Positions 1-5,068 of a DNA stretch of 6,108 nt are shown here, in pieces. Source of the stretch: Peptostreptococcaceae bacterium (GTDB lineage Bacteria; Bacillota_A; Clostridia; Peptostreptococcales; Acidaminobacteraceae); NCBI GenBank assembly GCA_013619035.1, contig JABXKX010000616.1:1-6108 (forward strand). The letters run 5' to 3'. Made by a program: the position numbers and the translations under genes. How positions within the stretch are numbered: the stretch's first letter is position 1; every line of letters begins with the position of its first letter. Under the pieces are notes generated by a model. The model did no database searches. It worked only from the letters and a program-made list of their open reading frames with translations, and was not told the DNA's origin.

Positions 1-24
1 CTCGGAGATGTGTATAAGAGACAG
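1..24. other. Nextera transposon adapter remnant (sequencing artefact)
   Basis: Bases 6-24 read AGATGTGTATAAGAGACAG, the 19-base Tn5 mosaic end used in Nextera libraries. The preceding CTCGG is the tail of the read-2 adapter. This is untrimmed library adapter left at a contig end. It is not a mobile element of the organism. Real genomic sequence begins at base 25. The adapter happens to keep the kinase reading frame open, so a gene caller would append eight false residues to that protein. Confidence 0.97.
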
Positions 25-684
25 CATATAAAGTGTATCTTGAGGAAAATGTTCCAATACATAGAAACTATGAAAATAGGGATCAAATTCATCAAAGGAA
101 GAAGAACTACCTTTTGAATCAAAGGTATAAAAAACCTTTCTGGAAGTAAAATCGTCCTTTTTATATTTTGGTACATTTGTCATTTGAACTTCTTCGCATT
201 CAATGTAATATTGAATACCTTTTTGTTCTAATAACGTGAGAATTTCTTTATACCTTCTTAAATCTCTATTGATTTCTTCTGCTTTGTATTCTCTTATTTC
301 TTCCGTATCTGTTTTTACAAAAGCGTTCATGATTTCTGAGTCATCTGCTTCAGGTTTGTTCTCCATATAATCTGACTCGAAATCTTCGTAATCGGAACGA
401 ATATTCCATGATAAATCATATTCATCTGTAAAAACAGTATTACCTTCTAAGATATTTTCTTCGCTTTTATAGACGTTGAGTAATTCAGCGAGTCTGTATA
501 TATTTGAAGTTGTTTCTTCTTTCAATTGAAAACTTTGATAATAATCTTTCTGTACCACAATCTCCATGGAATTTGTCATCTTATGGGCTAGAAAAAACAA
601 CGAACTGACTAGACCAGCAATGATTATGATGGACAATGTGTAAACGATTTTTTTATAAATGTTTTTCGATTTTGTATCCAACAC
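25..684 (-). CDS. Sensor histidine kinase, N-terminal part only (cut by contig end)
   Basis: This is the membrane sensor partner of the adjacent response regulator. From a GTG start at 684 the frame stays open for 220 codons to the adapter junction. Residues 1-12 are polar and basic, 13-33 form one hydrophobic membrane helix (IVYTLSIIIIAGLVSSLFFLA), and from about 34 on the protein is hydrophilic, acidic and Glu/Asp/Tyr-rich. That part is presumably the extracytoplasmic sensor domain. The second membrane helix, HAMP, H-box and ATPase domains are not in the window, so kinase identity is inferred from position and topology. No ATG lies upstream of the helix; the first ATG, after it, would remove the anchor. 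GTG (684) or TTG (681) is therefore the likely start, overlapping the regulator gene by about 30 bases and implying translational coupling. The ligand cannot be told. Confidence 0.8.
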
Positions 685-1342
685 CCCACACCACCTTTAA
701 ATACTTTGGATTTTTTGGACTGATTTCAATTTTTTCTCTGATTCGACGTATATGTACTGCAACTGTATTTTCGGGTTGATAGGCAGGTTCATTCCATACA
801 CGTTCATATATTTGATCAATAGAAAATACGATACCAGCATTCGTGAGTAATAAATTTAAAATATTGTATTCAATACGTGTGAGTTTAACCAACTCACCAT
901 CTACAAAAACTTCTTTGGTATCATCATCAATCATCAAACCGCCAGATTGGCATGTAGAAGATTTGATGGTCATGCTACCGAGGGCAGTATACCGTCTAAG
1001 TTGCGATCTAACTCTAGCTACTAATTCTAAAGGATTAAATGGTTTTGTCATATAATCATCAGCACCCATGTTAAGACCCATGATTTTATCCATATCCTCG
1101 ACTTTAGCCGATAACATTAAAACTGGTATATTGTATTTTTCTCTAATCTTATGAGTGGCACTTAACCCATCCATAAAAGGCATCATAATATCCATGATAA
1201 TCAAATGGACTTTGTGATCCTCTAATAGATCAATGGCTTCTTTACCATTAAACGCTTTTACAACTTCATAACCTTCATTTTTTAAGTATATTTCTATTGC
1301 TTCTACAATAGCAACATCATCATCACAAACTAATATTTTCAT
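653..1342 (-). CDS. OmpR/PhoB-family response regulator, VanR-like
   Basis: This is a cytoplasmic DNA-binding regulator activated by phosphotransfer from the adjoining kinase. It has 229 residues, the normal size for the family. The receiver domain (1-118) shows the acidic pair D8/D9, phospho-acceptor D51 in IIMDIMMP, switch Ser78, and K100 in the DDYMTKPF signature. A short linker leads to the winged-helix domain (about 132-229), with LTRIEYNIL, the recognition-helix segment NTVAVHIRRIREKI and the terminal WGVGYKIEK motif. Phrases such as LELVARVRSQLRRY and the C-terminus resemble VanR more than PhoB, but no resistance genes are nearby and no van function is claimed. The start at 1342 is chosen over an upstream ATG at 1369 because AAGGAG lies six bases before it and MKILVCDDD is the typical family N-terminus. 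It is the first gene of a two-gene unit. Confidence 0.93.
   Translation of the reverse strand: MKILVCDDDVAIVEAIEIYLKNEGYEVVKAFNGKEAIDLLEDHKVHLIIMDIMMPFMDGLSATHKIREKYNIPVLMLSAKVEDMDKIMGLNMGADDYMTKPFNPLELVARVRSQLRRYTALGSMTIKSSTCQSGGLMIDDDTKEVFVDGELVKLTRIEYNILNLLLTNAGIVFSIDQIYERVWNEPAYQPENTVAVHIRRIREKIEISPKNPKYLKVVWGVGYKIEKHL
691..697 (-). promoter_or_regulatory. Ribosome binding site deciding the kinase start
   Basis: On the minus strand AAGGTGG sits six bases before the GTG at 684 (nine before the TTG at 681). It differs from AAGGAGG by one base. It lies inside the codons for the conserved KVVWGVGYK motif of the response regulator, so the same bases serve as coding sequence and ribosome site. 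Confidence 0.55.
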
Positions 1343-1375
1343 TGAAATCTCCTTATTTACACTATACAAAACCTA

Positions 1376-1403
1376 TCTTAAATTATATATGTGATATTCT
1401 TAA
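1376..1403. promoter_or_regulatory. Possible operator: direct TCTTAA repeats upstream of the regulator gene
   Basis: TCTTAA occurs at 1376-1381 and 1398-1403, start to start 22 bases, i.e. two helical turns on the same DNA face. OmpR-family regulators usually bind short direct repeats spaced by whole turns, so these could be autoregulation sites in the leader of the regulator gene. In such AT-rich DNA, chance is a serious alternative. Confidence 0.22.
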
Positions 1404-1415
1404 GACTTTATTAAT

Positions 1416-1444
1416 ATTATAGGCTAAGTTCTAATAAATACCAA
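1416..1444 (-). promoter_or_regulatory. Predicted sigma-A-type promoter of the two-component operon
   Basis: On the minus strand TTGGTA (1439-1444, four of six consensus bases) is followed after 17 bases by a perfect TATAAT (1416-1421). Transcription would start near 1409, giving a leader of about 67 bases before the regulator start. A second TATAAT (1382-1387) nearer the gene has no recognisable -35 partner. Confidence 0.45.
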
Positions 1445-1472
1445 TGGCAATGGGGGGATTCTATGATATACT
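1444..1472 (+). promoter_or_regulatory. Predicted sigma-A-type promoter of the RidA-family gene
   Basis: ATGGCA (1444-1449, four of six bases) is followed after 17 bases by TATACT (1467-1472, five of six bases). The start site would fall near 1479, leaving a short leader that carries the GGGGG ribosome site. Its -35 box abuts that of the opposing promoter. Confidence 0.42.
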
Positions 1473-1497
1473 ATTACCAGTAAAAGGGGGAATTATT

Positions 1498-1848
1498 ATG
1501 GAAATTAAAAGACATGAAGGTACAGGCAGAATGAGTCGTGTTGTGGAGCATAATCAAACAATTTATTTATGTGGACAAACACATGGCGAAAAAGATGCTG
1601 ATGTAAAAGAACAAACAAGAGTATGTTTAGAAAAAGTAGAAAAGCTATTAAATGAATATGGTTCTGATAAAAGACATATTCTTTCTACGACTATCTACTT
1701 AAAAGATATTTCTATGTTCCAAGACATGAATTCAGTATGGGATGCATGGGTAGAAGATGGATTTGAACCTGCAAGAGCCTGTGTAGAAGCAAAAATGGCA
1801 AGAGAAGATATTTTAGTAGAATTATCTGTAATTGCTGCAGTGAAATAA
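1498..1848 (+). CDS. RidA/YjgF/UK114-family protein (YoaB-like branch)
   Basis: Family founders hydrolyse reactive enamine/imine intermediates released by PLP enzymes such as threonine dehydratase, in the cytoplasm as trimers. The protein has 116 residues, close to the family's size. Visible hallmarks are the N-terminal strand SRVVEHNQTIYLCGQ (13-27), QT plus a long helix with LEKVEKLL (44-51), SDKRHILSTTIYLKDI (56-71), MNSVWDAWV (77-85) and the C-terminal PARACVEAKMA (91-101). R93 corresponds to the conserved Arg that holds the substrate carboxylate. The DAWV pattern and short C-terminus recall E. coli YoaB rather than RidA itself, and members of such branches do not all have proven imine deaminase activity. 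The ATG at 1498 is preferred over one at 1444: a GGGGG ribosome site lies seven bases upstream, and the longer reading would overlap the promoter. The gene appears monocistronic. Confidence 0.88.
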   Translation: MEIKRHEGTGRMSRVVEHNQTIYLCGQTHGEKDADVKEQTRVCLEKVEKLLNEYGSDKRHILSTTIYLKDISMFQDMNSVWDAWVEDGFEPARACVEAKMAREDILVELSVIAAVK

Positions 1849-1853
1849 AGATG

Positions 1854-1903
1854 AAATATTCCTTTGATTGTGGTCATGTTACAATTAAGAGGGATATTTT
1901 TTT
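1854..1903 (+). terminator. Rho-independent terminator after the RidA-family gene
   Basis: AAATATTCC (1854-1862) pairs with GGGATATTT (1891-1899) through nine pairs including one G-U. The stem extends inward with TTT/AGA, an internal loop and TTGT/ACAA. It runs into seven T residues (1897-1903). It begins five bases after the stop codon. Confidence 0.75.
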
Positions 1904-1948
1904 CTAAGAAATTCTATTTATAATTAACTTTGGACTTCTTGGAATGAA

Positions 1949-1971
1949 TAATTTGTATGGTTTACAAATTA
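1949..1971. repeat. Perfect 9-bp inverted repeat upstream of the GNAT gene
   Basis: TAATTTGTA (1949-1957) and TACAAATTA (1963-1971) are exact reverse complements around the spacer TGGTT. The spacing suits a dimeric repressor of the MarR or TetR kind. A weak promoter candidate overlaps it (TTGGAA at 1939-1944 and TACAAA at 1963-1968, 18 bases apart). A weaker hairpin, AAGTGT/ACACTT (1973-1989), follows just before the ribosome site. Function is unproven; an RNA hairpin is the alternative. Confidence 0.4.
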
Positions 1972-2005
1972 GAAGTGTTAAAGACACTTTTCTTGGGAGG
2001 TTAAT

Positions 2006-2458
2006 ATGTTAAGAATAGTAGAGTTTGATAAAACGAATTGGGAAGATGCATTAGAACTAACGGTTAATGAGGAACAGTTGGAGTATATGCCACCTGTATC
2101 AGAATCTCTAGCAGCCGCTTATATCAAACCGTGGGATGAGGCATTAGATCCTTATTTAATATATGATGGTGATGTGATGATAGGTGTTTTTTACATATCT
2201 TATACACCAGACAGCAAAGATAACTATTGGTTAGGCGGCTTTTTTATTGATAAAAAGTATCAGAGAAAAGGTTATGGTAAGAAGAGTTTGACACAGATTA
2301 TTGAGTTTGTTAAAACAAAACATCAAAAAAGTGAACAATTGTATTTAACCCTAGTACATTCTAATCATGTTGCTAGAAAACTCTATGAATCATTTGGATT
2401 TAAAACAGATGGTAAAGTAAATAAATACGATGAAGTCATATACTGTTTAAAATGGTAG
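2006..2458 (+). CDS. GNAT-family N-acetyltransferase (BltD-like)
   Basis: This is a cytosolic enzyme expected to move an acetyl group from acetyl-CoA to an amine. The single GNAT fold covers all 150 residues, the usual length. Motif A is visible as WLGGFFIDKKYQRKGYGKKSL (75-95), with the pyrophosphate-binding loop Q86-R-K-G-Y-G91. Motif B follows around 112-133 with LYLTLVHSNHVARKLYESFGF, including N120 and Y127, the Tyr being in the position of the common general acid. The N-terminal TVNEEQLEYMPP and the GFFID...YQRKG block recall the B. subtilis spermidine acetyltransferase BltD and PaiA, so a polyamine substrate is possible. GNAT substrates cannot be fixed from sequence. GGGAGG (1995-2000) stands five bases before the ATG. 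The gene looks monocistronic between two hairpins, with no visible tie to the iron genes downstream. Confidence 0.88.
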   Translation: MLRIVEFDKTNWEDALELTVNEEQLEYMPPVSESLAAAYIKPWDEALDPYLIYDGDVMIGVFYISYTPDSKDNYWLGGFFIDKKYQRKGYGKKSLTQIIEFVKTKHQKSEQLYLTLVHSNHVARKLYESFGFKTDGKVNKYDEVIYCLKW

Positions 2459-2497
2459 TCTATAGAGGATATAACATAATATATTTAATGTTTACTG

Positions 2498-2533
2498 AAA
2501 AGGAAGAGAATCGTCAGATTTCTTTCTTTTTTT
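2498..2533 (+). terminator. Probable Rho-independent terminator after the GNAT gene
   Basis: A purine-rich arm (2498-2512) folds back on a pyrimidine-rich arm (2517-2531) around the loop GTCA. The inner helix is AATC/GATT; the rest pairs with two single-base bulges and some G-U pairs. A run of seven T residues lies at 2527-2533, partly used in the stem. It would insulate the feo genes from upstream read-through. Confidence 0.55.
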
Positions 2534-2555
2534 GAGCCGTTTTGTTGTGATAATA

Positions 2556-2584
2556 TTGACAAAGGGCGATGAGTATGATAATCT
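2556..2584 (+). promoter_or_regulatory. Predicted feoA promoter
   Basis: A perfect TTGACA -35 (2556-2561) is followed after 17 bases by TAATCT (2579-2584), which keeps the three most conserved -10 positions (T1, A2, T6) and has an extended TG motif at 2576-2577. GATAAT at 2577-2582, with a 15-base spacer, is the alternative -10. Either choice lies inside the first Fur box, so bound Fur would block polymerase. Confidence 0.55.
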
Positions 2585-2590
2585 TTATCA
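2576..2590. promoter_or_regulatory. Fur box 1 (feoA), one mismatch
   Basis: TGATAATCTTTATCA matches the Bacillus-type 7-1-7 Fur consensus TGATAATNATTATCA at 13 of 14 defined positions. It covers the -10 region of the feoA promoter. A further isolated TGATAAT half-site stands at 2548-2554, just ahead of the -35 box. Confidence 0.8.
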
Positions 2591-2598
2591 AGAGGTAA

Positions 2599-2613
2599 TG
2601 ATAATTATTATCA
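2599..2613. promoter_or_regulatory. Fur box 2 (feoA), perfect match
   Basis: TGATAATTATTATCA is an exact match to the 7-1-7 Fur consensus and a perfect 7-bp inverted repeat around one T. It begins 23 bases after the start of box 1 and lies just past the expected transcription start, ending four bases before the AGGTGG ribosome site of feoA. Fe(II)-loaded Fur binding here should repress feoA when iron is plentiful. Confidence 0.9.
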
Positions 2614-2627
2614 GAGAGGTGGTTCAT

Positions 2628-2840
2628 ATGCCGTTAAGTAAAGCGAAGTTAGGTCAGACTTTTCAAGTAGAAAAGATTGAAGGTAAAGATAAAATTAAAA
2701 AGTTTCTTTTTTCTTTAGGATGCTTTGAAGGTGAACCAATAACCGTGATTTCTAAATTAGCAGGAAATTACATTGTTAATATAAAAGATAGTAGATATGC
2801 CATAGATGAAAAGATGGCAAAGTCAATATTGCTTTTTTAA
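2628..2840 (+). CDS. feoA: FeoA, ferrous iron transport accessory protein
   Basis: FeoA is a small cytoplasmic SH3-like protein needed for full FeoB activity, probably by contacting FeoB from the inner side. The protein has 70 residues, typical of stand-alone FeoA. The family pattern is visible: MPLSKAKLGQTFQVEKIEG (strand 1 region, 1-19), a helix with KIKKFLFSLGCFEGEPITVI (22-41) matching the usual LxxLGhxxGxxIxV, then NYIVNIKDSRYAIDEKMAKSILL (47-69), the conserved I/V-RYAI-xxxxAxxI ending. The ATG at 2628 is chosen because AGGTGG (2617-2622) lies five bases upstream. A longer reading from a TTG at 2532 would run through the promoter and both Fur boxes. feoB follows 74 bases downstream, separated by a hairpin and a third Fur box. 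Confidence 0.93.
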   Translation: MPLSKAKLGQTFQVEKIEGKDKIKKFLFSLGCFEGEPITVISKLAGNYIVNIKDSRYAIDEKMAKSILLF

Positions 2841-2865
2841 TATGTCTTAGGGCATATTTTATTTT
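2839..2865 (+). terminator. Hairpin with U-rich tail between feoA and feoB
   Basis: AATATGTC (2839-2846) pairs with GGCATATT (2851-2858) through eight pairs, one of them G-U, around the loop TTAG. The tail is TTTTATTTT (2857-2865). It starts inside the feoA stop codon. The stem is AU-rich, so it may stop transcription only in part and set the feoA to feoB ratio rather than separate them fully. Confidence 0.55.
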
Positions 2866-2891
2866 GACACCAGCATGAGAATGATTATCAA
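2864..2891 (+). promoter_or_regulatory. Predicted separate feoB promoter
   Basis: A perfect TTGACA (2864-2869) is followed after 16 bases by TATCAA (2886-2891, four of six bases). The transcript would start about 2898, only a few bases before the AGGAGG at 2903-2908. The weak -10 makes this tentative, but its overlap with a Fur box supports it. Confidence 0.45.
2876..2890. promoter_or_regulatory. Fur box 3 (feoB), one mismatch
   Basis: TGAGAATGATTATCA matches the 7-1-7 Fur consensus at 13 of 14 defined positions (G for T at position 4). It fills the spacer and most of the -10 of the predicted feoB promoter and lies 24 bases before the feoB start codon. It implies that feoB has its own iron control besides read-through from feoA. 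Confidence 0.8.
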
Positions 2892-2914
2892 CGTAGCTAA
2901 CTAGGAGGACATAA

Positions 2915-4837
2915 ATGAAGATTGCAATTGCCGGAAATCCGAATTCGGGGAAAACTACCCTGTTCAACGCAATTACTGGTAAAACAGAATATGTTGGAAA
3001 CTGGCCAGGTGTAACTGTAGAAAAAAAAGAAGCAGACATCAAGAAGAAATTTTGTTTACTAGATGAATCGATTAGGATTGTCGATTTACCAGGTGCGTAT
3101 TCGATTTCACCTTTCACAGGTGAAGAAGTGATTACTAGAGACTATGTTATTGATGAAAAACCAGATGTTATCATTAATGTAGTAGATGGTGCTAACTTAG
3201 GTAGAAGTTTATTTTTTACAACACAATTATTAGAACTTAATGTCCCAATGGTTATTGCTTTAAATAAGAAAGATATCATTGAGAGAAGAAAAGATGAAAT
3301 AGATATGAATGCATTTGAAAGAATGCTTAAGTGTCCTGTGATTGAAACTGTCGCGACTAGTAATGTAGGTTTAAAAGAATTAATCCAACAAGCTATAAAA
3401 GTGAAAGAAAATCATTCACAAGAAAAAATAGAGTTTACAGGAGATTCTGATATTGATAGACAGAAGGTTGTTGATCAATTGGTTTCTCAAATATTTATTA
3501 AAAAAAGTGATTCAAGTCAAATCAGAATATCAGATAGAGTTGATAGAATTGTTGCACATAAATGGTTAGGAATTCCTATATTCTTTTTAATTATGTGGGC
3601 AGTATTCTCATTTTCAATTAATGGGTTAGGTGGTTTTTTATCAGGATACCTAAATGATACATTCTTTGGTGAACTGGTACCAAACTTTTTAAATACAACA
3701 TTTGAATCGTGGAACTTAAATCCACTTTTACAAGCACTCGTTGTTGATGGTGTAATAGGTGGTGTTGGAGCTGTACTTGGTTTCCTACCCCTGATTATGG
3801 TATTGTTCTTCTGTTTGGCATTATTAGAAGACAGTGGTTATATGTCAAGAATTGCAGTTGTTATGGATCGATTCTTTAAGAAGATTGGTTTATCAGGCAA
3901 ATCTATTATTCCAATGATTGTTGGATCGGGTTGTGCGATACCGGGTGTTATGGCAACAAGAACCATCGAAGATGTAAATGAGAGACGTATGACAACTATT
4001 TTAACACCATTTGTACCATGTGGTGCTAAGTTGCCAATTATCACATTATTCACAGCAGTATTTTTCTCAGAATATACATGGGTTGGACCAAGTATGTATG
4101 TGATTGCAATTGCAATGATTATCATAGGTGGTTTACTTCTTAAAAAGATATTTGTATGGGAAGGTAATACTGGATTTATATTAGAATTACCAGATTACAA
4201 AGTCCCAAGTTTAAAACATGCAACCATTCAAATGTTTGACAAAGCAAAATCATTTATAAAAAAAGCAACAACCATTATTTTAGTTTGTAATACTTTAGTA
4301 TGGTTTGCACAAACTTATAGTTTTGCATTCAAACCAATAGAAGATCAAAGTCTGAGTATATTAGCTGGTGTTGGCGGTATTATTGCACCTCTGTTAATTC
4401 CAATTGGATTAGTAGGTTGGCAAATGGCTGCAGCTACGATTACTGGTTTTATAGCTAAGGAGAATGTAGTTGCTACACTCGCTGTTATTCTATTGGCTTC
4501 AGACGAGTTATTATACGCTGTTGATGGTCCGTTACAATCACTATTTACACCAGTAACTGCATTTGCATTCTTGGTATTTAACTTATTCACACCACCGTGT
4601 TTTGCAGCCATTGGTGCAATGTACTCAGAACTTGGGTCTAAAAAGTGGTTGGCTAAAGCACTTGGATTCCAATTGGGTATCGGTTATATGTTAGCACTTT
4701 TAATCACTCAAATTGGAACACTTATTGTTACAGGTGCGCCAGCACAAGGATTTGTACCAGCAATTATTATTACGGTAGTTGTAACTGGATTTGTAGTCTA
4801 TTTAATTAAAACTGCGGATAAAAAGAGGGTGGCATAA
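2915..4837 (+). CDS. feoB: FeoB, ferrous iron transporter with GTPase domain
   Basis: FeoB brings Fe(II) across the cytoplasmic membrane. The 640-residue protein has the N-terminal G domain with G1 GNPNSGKT (7-14), G2 around T34 in PGVTVE, G3 DLPG (57-60), G4 NKKD (117-120) and probably G5 near ATSNVG (147-152). A helical linker (about 155-210) leads to a membrane part of roughly ten helices from 217 on. The two Gate-type segments are GSGCAIPGVMATRT (337-350) and NLFTPPCFAAIGAMY (556-570), with TPFVPCGAKLPI (364-375) between; C340, C369 and C562 are the conserved core cysteines. The first Gate reads GCAIP where E. coli has GCNVP. It ends soon after the last helix without a long cytosolic tail, fitting a form with separate FeoA. 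The ATG follows AGGAGG by six bases. Expression is probably Fur-controlled. Confidence 0.97.
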   Translation: MKIAIAGNPNSGKTTLFNAITGKTEYVGNWPGVTVEKKEADIKKKFCLLDESIRIVDLPGAYSISPFTGEEVITRDYVIDEKPDVIINVVDGANLGRSLFFTTQLLELNVPMVIALNKKDIIERRKDEIDMNAFERMLKCPVIETVATSNVGLKELIQQAIKVKENHSQEKIEFTGDSDIDRQKVVDQLVSQIFIKKSDSSQIRISDRVDRIVAHKWLGIPIFFLIMWAVFSFSINGLGGFLSGYLNDTFFGELVPNFLNTTFESWNLNPLLQALVVDGVIGGVGAVLGFLPLIMVLFFCLALLEDSGYMSRIAVVMDRFFKKIGLSGKSIIPMIVGSGCAIPGVMATRTIEDVNERRMTTILTPFVPCGAKLPIITLFTAVFFSEYTWVGPSMYVIAIAMIIIGGLLLKKIFVWEGNTGFILELPDYKVPSLKHATIQMFDKAKSFIKKATTIILVCNTLVWFAQTYSFAFKPIEDQSLSILAGVGGIIAPLLIPIGLVGWQMAAATITGFIAKENVVATLAVILLASDELLYAVDGPLQSLFTPVTAFAFLVFNLFTPPCFAAIGAMYSELGSKKWLAKALGFQLGIGYMLALLITQIGTLIVTGAPAQGFVPAIIITVVVTGFVVYLIKTADKKRVA

Positions 4838-4996
4838 ATGTTAGCAAACATTATTGTAGGATTCATATTAATACTTGTGATTGGTTCAGCAACATACAAA
4901 TCATATCACGATATGAAACATAATAAATGTAGTTGTGGCAGTTCTTGTTCTGATAAGAGTAAGTGTCATAAAAAAGATATCGTTATGTTCAAATAA
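4838..4996 (+). CDS. FeoB-associated Cys-rich membrane protein
   Basis: This small protein of 52 residues directly follows feoB: the feoB stop and this start abut as TAAATG, with AGAGGGTGG inside the last feoB codons as ribosome site. Translation is thus likely coupled. Residues 3-19 form one membrane helix (NIIVGFILILVIGSATY), followed by a basic segment and a Cys cluster CSCGSSC...C (C31, C33, C37, C43) on the likely cytosolic side, then a Lys-rich tail. This layout is that of the FeoB-associated Cys-rich proteins found after feoB in many Bacillota. The role is not established; the cysteines could receive or buffer Fe(II) at the transporter exit, as proposed for the gammaproteobacterial partner FeoC. 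It is short and easily missed by gene callers. Confidence 0.9.
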   Translation: MLANIIVGFILILVIGSATYKSYHDMKHNKCSCGSSCSDKSKCHKKDIVMFK

Positions 4997-4999
4997 TAG

Positions 5000-5026
5000 A
5001 TCACTCCTTCGGGAGTGATTTTGTTT
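5000..5026 (+). terminator. Strong Rho-independent terminator of the feo locus
   Basis: ATCACTCC (5000-5007) and GGAGTGAT (5012-5019) are perfect reverse complements around TTCG, giving the very stable C(UUCG)G tetraloop, followed by TTTTGTTTT. It begins four bases after the last feo-locus stop codon. Confidence 0.93.
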
Positions 5027-5068
5027 TATGTCTTGATAGTTGAGGTATGAATATATAGAGGTGACGTT

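Noticed and set aside
6..24. End of a native Tn5/IS50-like transposon
   Set aside because: The exact engineered mosaic end is joined to the Nextera read-2 tail, which marks library adapter; no transposase is present.
843..1055. Plus-strand open frame opposite the response regulator
   Set aside because: It lies wholly inside a clear gene on the other strand, with no ribosome site or recognisable domain.
653..1342. Glycopeptide-resistance (van) system
   Set aside because: The regulator resembles VanR in sequence style, but no vanH/A/X-type genes are in the window, and VanR-like regulators serve many other roles.
1343..1369. Earlier ATG for the response regulator
   Set aside because: The extra nine codons would span the AAGGAG ribosome site; MKILVCDDD is the normal family N-terminus.
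1444..1497. Earlier ATG for the RidA-family gene
   Set aside because: The extra 18 codons cover the predicted promoter and lack a match to the family; the GGGGG ribosome site supports 1498.
2532..2627. Longer feoA reading starting at a TTG
   Set aside because: It would translate the promoter and both Fur boxes and ignore the well-placed AGGTGG before the ATG at 2628; the added residues have no family match.
3838..4611. Minus-strand open frames inside feoB
   Set aside because: They are shadows of a long, fully recognisable feoB frame and show no protein-family features.
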